19,347 bases of DNA from NCBI GenBank assembly GCA_934215405.1, contig CAKPZU010000026.1, positions 1 to 19,347 on the forward strand, written 5' to 3'. A program made the position numbers and the translations under genes. The stretch comes from an uncultured Bacilli bacterium. GTDB lineage: Bacteria > Bacillota_I > Bacilli_A > RFN20 > CAG-631. Under the pieces are notes generated by a model, which was given only the letters and a program-made list of their open reading frames with translations, was not told the origin of the DNA and did no database searches. Numbering within the stretch: position 1 is the first letter of the stretch; the number at the start of each line of letters is the position of its first letter. Positions 6,094-14,404 of this stretch are shown piece after piece.

Positions 6094-8175
6094 TTAGTTA
6101 TCAAGTATAAAATCAGTGCTTAATGCATCACTTGGCATACGTAAATCTCCACGTGGAGATAAAGATATTTCGCTAACCTTTGGACCATCTGGAATTGTTG
6201 AACGTTTGAATTGTTGCGTAAAGAAACGCTTAACAAATAGATTTAACCATTTTTTAATTTCATCTTCATTAAACATTTCTTTAAAGGCATTAATTGCATA
6301 ATAATATATTTTATTTACTGAAAAATTATATTTTAATAAATAATATAGGAAAAAGTCATGTAAATCATAAGGACCAATAGTATCTTCTGTTCTTTGATTT
6401 ATATTATCATTTTGATTAATTTTTAATTCTGGTGATATTGGAGTACTTAAAACGTCATCTAAAACATCTTTAACTTTTTTATTATTGCTTGCATATTCCT
6501 TTACAAGGTACTTAACTAATGTTTTACTAACTGATGAATTAAGTGAATAATTAGCCATATGATCACCATTAAATGTACACCATCCAAGAGCTAACTCTGA
6601 TAAATCACCTGTTCCAATTACTATTCCATTTATTTTATTAGCATAGTCAAATAAGATTTGCGTTCTTTCTCTTGCTTGAGCGTTTTCAAAAGTAACATCA
6701 TCAGTTGTTAAATCATGTGCAATATCCCTTAAATGTATTTTTACAGCCTCATTAATCCTTATTTCCTTTAATGATGTGTTAAATAAATTTGAAAGCTTTA
6801 AAGCATTGTTATATGTTCTAGTAGATGTACCAAAGCATGGCATAGTTAAACAATGAATTCCTTTTGTATCAAGCTTTAAGTATTTAAATGTTTCATAGCA
6901 TACTATTAAGGCTAAAGTTGAATCAAGGCCACCTGATAGGCCTAAGACAACATTTTGGCAATTTATATGCTTTAAGCGTTTAGCAAGGCCCATTACCTGT
7001 AAGGTAATTATTCCTTCAACATATTCTTTTTTTTCATCCTCAAGTGGTAAAAAAGGATATGGATTAATATTTCTAATTAGCTTTCTTTGATTAATTTCTT
7101 TTTCAAAGTAAATTGTTTTATAAGTCGATGAATTAATATTTCTAAATGAAGAATTTTTACAACGAGTAGAAGTAATAATATCTAAATCAATATCATAGGT
7201 AATCAATTCATTTTCAAAGGTTTTTGATTCCTTTACTATAGTACCATTTTCAGCAATAATGTTATGAGAGGAATAAACTAAATCTTGTGTTGATTCTCCA
7301 TTTCCTGATGAGGCATAAACATATGCACATGATAAACGCGATGAGGTTGATTGCACTAGCATCCTTCTTATTTTATCCTTACCATATAGCTCATTTGAAG
7401 CAGAAAGATTTACAATGATATTAGCCCCAGCTAAAGCGTGATTTGTAGAAGGAGTTTTGGCTGCCCATAAATCCTCACATATCTCACATCCAACTTTTAA
7501 ATTTCTTAAATATAAATTTGAAAATAAAAGCTTTGTTCCAAATGGGTATAATTCACCATTAATTTCAATTTCATTATTTTCTTCATGCCATTCATTAAAT
7601 TGGCGTGCTTCATAAAATTCATTATAATTTGGTAAATTGCTTTTTGGAACAACACCTAATATTTTTCCATTACTAATAGCAATTGCACAATTATATAGCT
7701 TATATTGATATAATAATGGTGCACCGATAAATATAAGGGTTGAATTATTTTTAGTATGTAAAACAAGCCTTTGTAACGAATTTAATGTTTTTTCTAATAA
7801 GGAATGTTGATAAAATAAATCACCACATGTATAGCCAGTTAGACATAATTCAGGGAAAACTAAAATATCAATATCATCATTTTTAATTGAATCGATAATT
7901 TTTATTATTTCATTAGTATTTATTGATGGAGCAGCGACCTTAATTTCGTTTGTTGCACATGCAACCCTTACCATATTAAAGCAGTTGCTTTGCTTTGTTA
8001 GGCTAGTTTGCTTACTTTTGTTTAAATTATTGTATGCTTCACTAGACATAACTACTAAATCATCATAGCCGTTTTTAGTAATAAAAATTGGCTCATTGCT
8101 TTCATGGCATTGCTTTGATATTTCATTTGTATTTCTTAAATCAGTTATTGGTTTTGTTTGACTTTGCTTTTTCAT
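6094..8175 (-). CDS. nadE: Glutamine-dependent NAD+ synthetase fused to a Phd/YefM antitoxin-like domain
   Basis: A 693-residue protein with three parts. Residues 8-51 match the N-terminal DNA-binding and dimerisation fold of Phd/YefM antitoxins (KPITDLRNTNEIS, then EPIFITKNG and DLVVMSSEAYNNL). After a linker (52-67), residues 68-370 form the nitrilase-type glutaminase that supplies ammonia: catalytic E109 (FPEL), K178 (VPKSNLPNYNEFYEAR) and C233 (EICEDLW). Residues 385-693 form the NAD synthetase domain, with the ATP P-loop SGGLDS (414-419), the GTGDLSELALGWCT segment and the C-terminal IPDGPKVSE. It converts deamido-NAD, ATP and glutamine to NAD+. The start at 8175 has a GAGGCG site and an extended -10. 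M68, where ordinary NadE would begin, has no ribosome site, so the fusion looks genuine. No toxin gene is adjacent. Without the extension it is of normal length. Confidence 0.93.
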   Translation of the reverse strand: MKKQSQTKPITDLRNTNEISKQCHESNEPIFITKNGYDDLVVMSSEAYNNLNKSKQTSLTKQSNCFNMVRVACATNEIKVAAPSINTNEIIKIIDSIKNDDIDILVFPELCLTGYTCGDLFYQHSLLEKTLNSLQRLVLHTKNNSTLIFIGAPLLYQYKLYNCAIAISNGKILGVVPKSNLPNYNEFYEARQFNEWHEENNEIEINGELYPFGTKLLFSNLYLRNLKVGCEICEDLWAAKTPSTNHALAGANIIVNLSASNELYGKDKIRRMLVQSTSSRLSCAYVYASSGNGESTQDLVYSSHNIIAENGTIVKESKTFENELITYDIDLDIITSTRCKNSSFRNINSSTYKTIYFEKEINQRKLIRNINPYPFLPLEDEKKEYVEGIITLQVMGLAKRLKHINCQNVVLGLSGGLDSTLALIVCYETFKYLKLDTKGIHCLTMPCFGTSTRTYNNALKLSNLFNTSLKEIRINEAVKIHLRDIAHDLTTDDVTFENAQARERTQILFDYANKINGIVIGTGDLSELALGWCTFNGDHMANYSLNSSVSKTLVKYLVKEYASNNKKVKDVLDDVLSTPISPELKINQNDNINQRTEDTIGPYDLHDFFLYYLLKYNFSVNKIYYYAINAFKEMFNEDEIKKWLNLFVKRFFTQQFKRSTIPDGPKVSEISLSPRGDLRMPSDALSTDFILDN

Positions 8176-8193
8176 ATTTATCGCCTCATATTT

Positions 8194-8214
8194 ATTATAG
8201 CATAATTATGTACA
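8194..8214 (-). promoter_or_regulatory. Extended -10 promoter of nadE with a TGTACA hexamer
   Basis: On the minus strand, TGCTATAAT (8194-8202) is a perfect extended -10. Transcription would start at about 8187, directly at the GAGGCG ribosome site, giving a leader of about 12 nt. The palindromic hexamer TGTACA lies at 8209-8214, in the usual spacer region; TGTACA is the core of the E. coli YefM-YoeB operator. No good -35 is seen at 17 bp. Confidence 0.6.
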
Positions 8215-8254
8215 AAGTTAACAATAAAGATTTTAATTGATCTGAAAAAAAACA

Positions 8255-8283
8255 TTGCAATTTAGCATTATTATTTATATAAT
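8255..8283 (+). promoter_or_regulatory. Promoter of the valS T-box leader
   Basis: TTGCAA (8255-8260) and TATAAT (8278-8283) are separated by exactly 17 bp. Transcription would begin at about 8290, at the base of the T-box leader. Confidence 0.75.
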
Positions 8284-8289
8284 AAAGTA

Positions 8290-8473
8290 TAAGCAATGAA
8301 AAGAAGGAGTAAAAGTATTATTACTTATAGAAAGTCCTAATTGATGGAAATGGATAGTTACGTACTTTGAAGGTTATCTTGGAGCGATATTTTAAATTAA
8401 GAGCATAGATATTCTATGAACTAAGGTGGTACCGCGTATTATTACGTCCTTAGAAAATAAAAGGTATTTTTTT
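8290..8473 (+). ncRNA. T-box riboswitch leader (valine) upstream of valS
   Basis: The conserved T-box AAGGTGGTACCGCG is at 8423-8436. The antiterminator can be drawn in full: CTAAGG (8421-8426) pairs with CCTTAG (8448-8453), the 7-nt bulge is TGGTACC (8427-8433), and GCG pairs with CGT (8445-8447). The TGGT of the bulge would pair with ACCA of a tRNA with A73, as in tRNA-Val. Stem III is the hairpin CATAGA/TCTATG at 8404-8418. Stem I is closed near its base by AAAGTA and TACTTT. The specifier is probably GTT (8357-8359) or GTA (8362-8364). Uncharged tRNA-Val would stabilise the antiterminator and turn on valS. The competing terminator is weak: CCTT/AAGG plus an A-T stem before seven Ts (8467-8473). 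Confidence 0.9.
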
Positions 8474-8489
8474 GTTTATGGAGGTATTT

Positions 8490-11126
8490 ATGAAACAATT
8501 AGCACAAAAATTTAACCCAATTGAAATCGAACATGGAAAGTATGAAACATGGATAAAAGATGGCTATTTCACAGCTGGTGATAAAAGTAAATCTCCTTAT
8601 TCTATAGTACTTCCACCACCAAATGTAACTGGTAAATTACATATTGGTCATGCTTTAAACACTACCCTTCAGGATGTTATGTCACGCTTTAAAAGGCTTG
8701 AAGGATATGATGTATTATTTGTGCCTGGAATGGACCATGCAGGCATTGCAACACAAGCAGTAGTTGAAAAGAAACTTCGTGGGATGGGTATTGACAAGTA
8801 CCAAATTGGAAGAGAAAAATTTTTAGAATATGCGTGGGAGTGGAAAAAGGAATATGCTTCTACCATCCGTAGCCAATGGGCAAAAATGGGCTTATCCTTA
8901 GATTATACCCGTGAATGCTTTACATTAGATGAAAAAAGAAATGAAGCAGTTCGTACTGTTTTTTGTACTTTGTATGAAAAGGGCTTAATCTATCGTAAAG
9001 AAAAAATTATTAACTGGGATCCAGTTTTAAAAACAGCTTTATCAAATATTGAGGTTATTTATAAGGATGATCCAGGCAAAATGTATTATTTTAAGTACTA
9101 TGTTGAAAATGAAGATAAATACATTGTTGTTGGAACAACACGACCTGAAACAATGTTTGGTGATGTGGCAGTTGTTTGTAATCCAAAGGATACAAGATAT
9201 AAATGGCTAAAGGGTAAAAAACTTATTAATCCCGCAAATGGTGATTTATTACAGGTAATTTTTGATCCATATGTTGATATTGAATTTGGAACAGGAGCAA
9301 TGAAATGTACTCCTGCTCATGATCCTAATGATTATAATTTAGGTGTAAAATACAATCTTGATATGATTGTATGTATGAATGATGATGCGACTATGAATGA
9401 GGTTGCTAAAAAATACCAAGGCCTTGATAGATATGAATGCCGTAAGCAATTAGTGGAAGAAATTAAAGAAAAAGGCTTACTTGATCATATTGATGATATT
9501 ACTCATCAGGTTGGGCATTCAGAAAGAAGCAATGCTGTAATTGAACCACGCCTTTCAAAGCAATGGTTTGTTTCAATGAAGGGGCTATCTAAAGCAGCAT
9601 TAGATATGCAAGCAAATGAAGCTACTAAGGTTAATTTCTATCCGCCACGCTTTGAAAAGAATTTCGTAAACTGGATGGAAGGAATTGAGGATTGGTGTAT
9701 ATCACGTCAATTATGGTGGGGACATAGAATTCCTGCTTATTATAAAAAAGATACTGGAGAGGTTTTAGTTTCCTATAATCCACCAAAGGATATGGAAAAC
9801 TATATACAGGATGAAGATGTTTTAGATACATGGTTTTCTTCTGCATTATGGCCATTTACAACACTTGGATGGCCAGATGACACTGATGATTTAAAACGCT
9901 ACTACCCTAATAACTTAATGGTAACAGCCTTTGATATTATTTTGTTTTGGGTATCAAGAATGATGTTCCAAGGCGTTGAATTTACTGGAAAAATGCCATT
10001 TAAGGATGTATTAATTCATGGATTAATTAGAGATGAGCAAGGACGTAAAATGTCAAAATCTTTAGGTAATGGTATTGATCCAATGGACATTATTAATCAA
10101 TATGGTGCTGATGCCTTAAGATTCTTTTTAGCTACATCTTCTGCTCCAGGCCTTGATTTTAGATATCAAACTGCCAAAATTGAAGCAAGCTGGAATTTCT
10201 TTAATAAGATTTGGAACGCTTCAAGATTTGTTTTAATGAATCTTCCTCATGATTTTGAAGTTAAAGAAATCAATGAAGAAAAGCTAACTCTTGCTGATAA
10301 ATGGATTCTTGGAAAGCTATCATTTGCCATTAATAAAATTACTGAAAATTTAGATAAATATGAATTTGCAAATGTTGGAACATATTTAACTAATCTAGTT
10401 TGGAATGATTTTTGTTCTTGGTATATTGAAATGAGTAAATTATCATTAATGGATGAAAATATTGCTGATAATACAAGACAGGTATTAGTATATGTTTTAA
10501 AGCAAATTATTATTTTATTAAATCCATTTGCACCATTTATTACTGATGAGATTTATCAAGCTATTCCTAATACATTAAAATCAATTAATTATGAAAAATG
10601 GCCAGTTAGTGATAATAAGTATTTAAATGATGAAGTAATTAGCGAAATGGATTCAATCATTGAAGTAATTACTGCTGTAAGAAATATTAGGAATACTGAA
10701 GGTATTGCAAATAGCATTAAATTAAATCTATCTGTATATGATAAGAGTAGTGATGGTCGTTTAATTAAGGCCTTTACTGAAAATATAAATTACTTGACAA
10801 AATTTACAAATGCTGATACCTTTAATGTAAGTAAGCAAAAGAATTTTACTGATAATGGACGTGTTGTTGCAATTTCAAATGGTGAGTTATTTATTTCACT
10901 TGAAAATGCTATTGATATTGACAAGGAGCTTGAAAAGCTAAATAAGGAATTAGCTAAAATTGAAGCTGGTGTTAGCCGTGGAGAGGCTATGTTTAATAAT
11001 CCATCATTTGTTTCAAAAGCACCACAATTTAAAATTGATGCTGAAAGAAAAATACTTGATGATTATTTATCAAAGAAAGCTACTGTTGTTAAAAGAATCC
11101 AAGAGCTTACTGAAAGAAAAAAGTAA
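8490..11126 (+). CDS. valS: Valyl-tRNA synthetase
   Basis: An 878-residue class I aminoacyl-tRNA synthetase, the usual ValRS length, which charges tRNA-Val with valine in the cytoplasm. The HIGH motif is in LPPPNVTGKLHIGHAL (HIGH 51-54) and the KMSKS loop in GRKMSKSLGNGIDP (520-524). The CP1 editing domain carries GTTRPETMFGD (from 215), which clears mischarged threonine. The WCISRQLWWGHRIP stretch (from 402) and a C-terminal coiled-coil arm (about 815-878) complete the pattern. The start is the ATG at 8490, 4 nt after GGAGGT (8480-8485); an upstream in-frame ATG at 8472 lies in the terminator T-run and has no ribosome site. Expression is set by the T-box leader. The CvpA-type gene follows 12 nt after the stop and shares the transcript. 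Confidence 0.97.
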   Translation: MKQLAQKFNPIEIEHGKYETWIKDGYFTAGDKSKSPYSIVLPPPNVTGKLHIGHALNTTLQDVMSRFKRLEGYDVLFVPGMDHAGIATQAVVEKKLRGMGIDKYQIGREKFLEYAWEWKKEYASTIRSQWAKMGLSLDYTRECFTLDEKRNEAVRTVFCTLYEKGLIYRKEKIINWDPVLKTALSNIEVIYKDDPGKMYYFKYYVENEDKYIVVGTTRPETMFGDVAVVCNPKDTRYKWLKGKKLINPANGDLLQVIFDPYVDIEFGTGAMKCTPAHDPNDYNLGVKYNLDMIVCMNDDATMNEVAKKYQGLDRYECRKQLVEEIKEKGLLDHIDDITHQVGHSERSNAVIEPRLSKQWFVSMKGLSKAALDMQANEATKVNFYPPRFEKNFVNWMEGIEDWCISRQLWWGHRIPAYYKKDTGEVLVSYNPPKDMENYIQDEDVLDTWFSSALWPFTTLGWPDDTDDLKRYYPNNLMVTAFDIILFWVSRMMFQGVEFTGKMPFKDVLIHGLIRDEQGRKMSKSLGNGIDPMDIINQYGADALRFFLATSSAPGLDFRYQTAKIEASWNFFNKIWNASRFVLMNLPHDFEVKEINEEKLTLADKWILGKLSFAINKITENLDKYEFANVGTYLTNLVWNDFCSWYIEMSKLSLMDENIADNTRQVLVYVLKQIIILLNPFAPFITDEIYQAIPNTLKSINYEKWPVSDNKYLNDEVISEMDSIIEVITAVRNIRNTEGIANSIKLNLSVYDKSSDGRLIKAFTENINYLTKFTNADTFNVSKQKNFTDNGRVVAISNGELFISLENAIDIDKELEKLNKELAKIEAGVSRGEAMFNNPSFVSKAPQFKIDAERKILDDYLSKKATVVKRIQELTERKK

Positions 11127-11138
11127 TGGAGGGCAAAT

Positions 11139-11885
11139 ATGAAATTTGACATAGTTAGTATAGTCTACATAGTTATTGTATTGATTTTTATGTGTGTTGG
11201 AATCAAAAAAGGATTCTTTAAAACACTTATTGCCTTAGTAAAAAACATTTTATCCTTTGTTTTTGCTGCATTTTTATCAGATCCTATTGCTAATCTATTG
11301 ATTAATTCATCATTAGGAAATTCGTTAAATTCTAAATTACTTGAATTTTTTAATTCAAAGGGTTCTCTTTATACAACTACTGTAACTGAAGAATCATTAC
11401 ATGAATTAATCACAAATGGCTTAAATAGTATTCATTTACCAGAAAGCGTTCATCCAACAGTTTTTAACGCAATTAATAAAATGGTTGATATTAGTGGCAA
11501 GGAATATACAGTTGGTGAAGTATTAGCTCAATGTGTTTCTTATTTTGTTTTCTTAGTTGTCGCATTTTTGATTTTGTTTATTATAATTAGAATCATTACA
11601 GGAATTTTAAACAAATTATTTGAATCATTAGAGCAAGTACCTGTTATTGATTCGGTAAACAAGCTACTTGGTGCAGTAATTAACGCTGCAATTGGTATTT
11701 TGTTTGTATGTTTAATTTCATATGGATTAACATTTGTTATTCCTCTTGATAATTCAGTTTCAACATGGTTAATTGAAACAATGAAATTAAATGAAAACGA
11801 TGTATTTACAATTTCAAAATTCTTTTATCAGAACAACTTTTTAACAAAGATAATAACTTGGATTCAAAATTTATTTTTAAAATAA
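11139..11885 (+). CDS. CvpA-family membrane protein
   Basis: A 248-residue membrane protein of the CvpA (colicin V production) type. It begins with the typical N-terminal pair of helices separated by GIKKGFFKTL, which matches the family's G-x-(R/K)-G-(F/L) pattern. A soluble insert of about 80 residues follows (about 50-128), then a helix (VSYFVFLVVAFLILFIIIRI), a short amphipathic segment (LNKLFESLEQVPVIDSVNKLLGAVINA) typical of the family, and a last TM helix. CvpA-like proteins in Bacillota have no settled function and have been linked to envelope stress and biofilm traits. A GGAGGG site follows the valS stop directly, so it is in the T-box-controlled transcript; the gene ends before a terminator. 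Confidence 0.82.
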   Translation: MKFDIVSIVYIVIVLIFMCVGIKKGFFKTLIALVKNILSFVFAAFLSDPIANLLINSSLGNSLNSKLLEFFNSKGSLYTTTVTEESLHELITNGLNSIHLPESVHPTVFNAINKMVDISGKEYTVGEVLAQCVSYFVFLVVAFLILFIIIRIITGILNKLFESLEQVPVIDSVNKLLGAVINAAIGILFVCLISYGLTFVIPLDNSVSTWLIETMKLNENDVFTISKFFYQNNFLTKIITWIQNLFLK

Positions 11886-11900
11886 ATAAGTAGTAAAATT

Positions 11901-11929
11901 AGGCACTTAAATATGGTGCCTTTCTTTTT
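11901..11929 (+). terminator. Terminator of the valS-cvpA operon
   Basis: The stem AGGCAC (11901-11906) pairs with GTGCCT (11916-11921) around a 9-nt loop. TTCTTTTT follows, and the hairpin lies 15 nt after the CvpA-family stop codon. Confidence 0.7.
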
Positions 11930-11960
11930 ACCCTCTACATTTTATAATAAAAAAAATATG

Positions 11961-11989
11961 TTGATTATTTATAGCAATTTTGTTAAAAT
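11961..11989 (+). promoter_or_regulatory. Promoter of the surface-protein operon
   Basis: TTGATT (11961-11966) and TAAAAT (11984-11989) are 17 bp apart, and TGt directly precedes the -10, an extended -10. It lies 33 nt before the ATG at 12023, with AAGGGGAG (12008-12015) as ribosome site. Confidence 0.65.
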
Positions 11990-12022
11990 ATATTAGAGTT
12001 TTTTAAAAAGGGGAGTTGAAAA

Positions 12023-13519
12023 ATGAAAAAAATAAATAGTAAACTATTTACATTATTAGTTTCATCATTATTGGTAGTGACATTTACACTTAAAAATAAC
12101 ATAAAAGTTGTAAATGCAAGTACTGAAAATGGTGTTAATAGTGTGAAGGAAGCCGTTGAAGCTTTAATTGATTCTAAAAACTATACTATTGAAGTTACAA
12201 GCAAGGCAGGGCCACTAACTATTGTCAACAATATGTATTATACAGAAAATGGCTTTTATGACGATTATCTTGGGGATGAGTATGGATATTGCAAAGTTGA
12301 CGAAGGCGTTTTCTCTTTTGATTTGTATCAACGTAAATTTACTGCATCAAACTTATTAAAAGATGAAAATGGTAATTTAATTACAAGCTTATGGGATAGT
12401 CCAACTCAATTAATGTATAGCTTTAAATCTTTAAGAAAGGATGAGTTTAAAACTGCAACAGGTAAGGAATTTAATGCTTCTGCTAAACGTGTTAAATTGC
12501 CTTTAATGAATATGTTTAAAATTAATCAAGCATATTATCCAGCAGTCGAGGATGTTGCTTTTAAGCTAAATGGTAATACACTAAATGACTTAAGCTTTAC
12601 TTTGACTGTCAAAGGTGGTCAATCTTATTCTTGTAAAATTAAGGATTATAACAATACCAAGATTGAGGTTTTAGATAGCTACTTAGCTACAAATAAAAGC
12701 TATAATCAAACTCCAGATGCCTTAAAGAAGGTAATAGAATTATTTAGCAATTATAATTTTACTAGAATTATATATATGGATGATAACACAGACTTTAATA
12801 CAATAGCTGGTTATGAATTCTACAATGAAAAATATTTCTATACTGAATTTTCACGTGATGCTATTATGGCTGGCATGGGCTACAATATTGGTATGATTGG
12901 TCTTGATAAGGAATATGCGGCAAGAACTGTTAATGGAAAAACATATGGTCCATATAGCTTTAATGGCAGTTATTATTGCTATATAACTCATAAGAGTAAT
13001 GATGACTTTGTAGATGAAAATGGTCAGTTTAAGCCAAAGTTTAATGAAGATAATGATATTTTCGAAATTAAGACTTCATTTCCAATTAATAAGGATTCAT
13101 TTATTCCAAATGTTTATAACTATCCAACATTCCTTGAAATGTTTAAAAATTCGCAATACTTAAAAGTTTCAGGCGATGAAAATACTTTCTATACTGGAAA
13201 GAACTCTTGCGTATTAGATTTTGCTAAAAATTTTCAAATAACAGATTCATTAGCAGAAGCTGGCTTTACTCCGACAGGGGTATTTGTAGAATATTTAGAA
13301 AATGGTTCTAAGGATTATGCAGGAACACTTGGTAAAGAAACTGTAATTTTCAAGATTGAAATTGATTATTATGGTGCTACAAGTACAATAGATTATGTTT
13401 ATACAGATTTTAATAATACAAATATTTCTTATATTACTGATAAGACTGTTGATTCAGTTATAAATGGTATCATCCAATCAGTAATTGATAAGGATCAAAA
13501 TAAAGAGGAAGGTGAATAG
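12023..13519 (+). CDS. Secreted protein with two related modules, unknown function
   Basis: A 498-residue exported protein. Its Sec signal peptide (1-32) has a basic start (MKKINSK), a hydrophobic core and a probable signal-peptidase I site after VNA (30-32); there is no lipobox cysteine. I do not recognise the family. Two modules seem related (about 38-216 and 231-470). Each opens with a short helix and an NYT- or NFT-type strand, continues through aromatic-rich beta strands, and closes with a DxNNTxI strand (DYNNTKI at 208-214, DFNNTNI at 462-468). This spacing recalls the LolA/LppX-like half-barrel of Gram-positive lipoproteins, but that is only an impression. The C-terminus is charged. 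It heads a three-gene operon with two lipoproteins. Confidence 0.85.
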   Translation: MKKINSKLFTLLVSSLLVVTFTLKNNIKVVNASTENGVNSVKEAVEALIDSKNYTIEVTSKAGPLTIVNNMYYTENGFYDDYLGDEYGYCKVDEGVFSFDLYQRKFTASNLLKDENGNLITSLWDSPTQLMYSFKSLRKDEFKTATGKEFNASAKRVKLPLMNMFKINQAYYPAVEDVAFKLNGNTLNDLSFTLTVKGGQSYSCKIKDYNNTKIEVLDSYLATNKSYNQTPDALKKVIELFSNYNFTRIIYMDDNTDFNTIAGYEFYNEKYFYTEFSRDAIMAGMGYNIGMIGLDKEYAARTVNGKTYGPYSFNGSYYCYITHKSNDDFVDENGQFKPKFNEDNDIFEIKTSFPINKDSFIPNVYNYPTFLEMFKNSQYLKVSGDENTFYTGKNSCVLDFAKNFQITDSLAEAGFTPTGVFVEYLENGSKDYAGTLGKETVIFKIEIDYYGATSTIDYVYTDFNNTNISYITDKTVDSVINGIIQSVIDKDQNKEEGE

Positions 13520-13520
13520 T

Positions 13521-14402
13521 ATGAATAAGAAAATGCTTTTAATATTATCAAGTTTTATTTTAGCATTGGCTTCTTGTAATCAAAATAATGTTTCTTCTAA
13601 TGATAATGAGCATAGTAATACTACTTCAAGCTTTGAAGAAGCGTCAAATAGTGAAAGCTCATCTATAAAAGAAGAAACATCAAGTAGTGATGATACATCA
13701 AGTAGTGAAGTTTCATCTTCGACAACAGTTGATGATGATAATAAATATTATAATCTACCAGATTGGGGAGAAGTTCAAGTTAAATGTGGTATTGGTGGCG
13801 ATTTAATTGATTTAGCAGTACGTAAAAAACTTGTCACAAATTGTGAATATAGTTTTTCATTTACATTATCAGACTTACCAAATGAAGAAGGCAAAGAAGT
13901 AGTTGAATCTAGCAACAATGAAGTATTAACTATTGAAAAGGTTGGAGCTTCTTATAAGATACATCCTATTCACAAGGGAAAAGCATTTATAAGAATTACT
14001 GATTCAACAGGATTTGTAAGATATTGTGTAATGGCTGAGGTTGCAGATCCAATTCCAGTTAGTGAAATGGAAGAATATTTAGTATATGAAGCCGATTATT
14101 GGAAATCATATGCTGGCTATGGTGATACATTTGTTATGACATTTTATGAAAATGGTAAAATGTCATTAACAGGTAATTTATCAAATGAACCATTTGTTTT
14201 AAATGATATGACTTATGAATATACAGGAAAATCTACAGATGGGAAAGAATATTATTATAAATTTACTGATACTAATTCGCAGCAATATAGTTTTAAAGGC
14301 TTTAATTTATCAGCAAATGGAGATTTTATTTATTTATTATCTAATAATGGATTAGATGGAATTCTAATTCCATCAGATAGAAATTTATTCGGGGAGGAAT
14401 AA
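13521..14402 (+). CDS. Ser-rich lipoprotein with Big_2-like and beta-rich domains
   Basis: A 293-residue lipoprotein. The start at 13521 is chosen because AGGAAGGTG precedes it, and it gives a lipoprotein signal MNKKMLLILSSFILALASC with Cys19 as the lipidated residue. Residues 20-75 form a low-complexity Ser/Thr/Glu linker, partly built from an 18-bp DNA repeat (ACATCAAGTAGTGA at 13677-13690 and 13695-13708). A small Ig-like region follows: SSNNEVLTIEKVG, GKAFIRITDS and FVRYCVMAEV look like Big_2 strands. The last 100 residues (DTFVMTFYENGKMSLTGN onward) are beta-rich and recall lipocalin-like or META-type barrels. The gene begins 2 nt after the previous stop and its own stop is 2 nt before the next start. 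Function is unknown; exposure on the outer face of the membrane is expected. Confidence 0.85.
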   Translation: MNKKMLLILSSFILALASCNQNNVSSNDNEHSNTTSSFEEASNSESSSIKEETSSSDDTSSSEVSSSTTVDDDNKYYNLPDWGEVQVKCGIGGDLIDLAVRKKLVTNCEYSFSFTLSDLPNEEGKEVVESSNNEVLTIEKVGASYKIHPIHKGKAFIRITDSTGFVRYCVMAEVADPIPVSEMEEYLVYEADYWKSYAGYGDTFVMTFYENGKMSLTGNLSNEPFVLNDMTYEYTGKSTDGKEYYYKFTDTNSQQYSFKGFNLSANGDFIYLLSNNGLDGILIPSDRNLFGEE

Positions 14403-14404
14403 TA

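Noticed and set aside
6094..7974. Ordinary NadE starting at M68 (7972-7974), with the upstream part treated as untranslated
   Set aside because: No ribosome site precedes M68, whereas the upstream ATG has GAGGCG and a promoter, and the upstream codons spell a recognisable antitoxin-like domain.
8472..8489. valS starting at the ATG at 8472
   Set aside because: That codon falls in the T-box terminator T-run without a ribosome site; the ATG at 8490 sits after GGAGGT.
10960..11142. Same-strand out-of-frame reading frames at 10960-11142 and 14457-14660
   Set aside because: They overlap valS and the large lipoprotein in another frame, and their composition is that of shifted codons.
13677..13708. 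Repeated ACATCAAGTAGTGA units as a possible repeat element
   Set aside because: They encode the Ser-rich linker of the lipoprotein and are ordinary low-complexity coding DNA.
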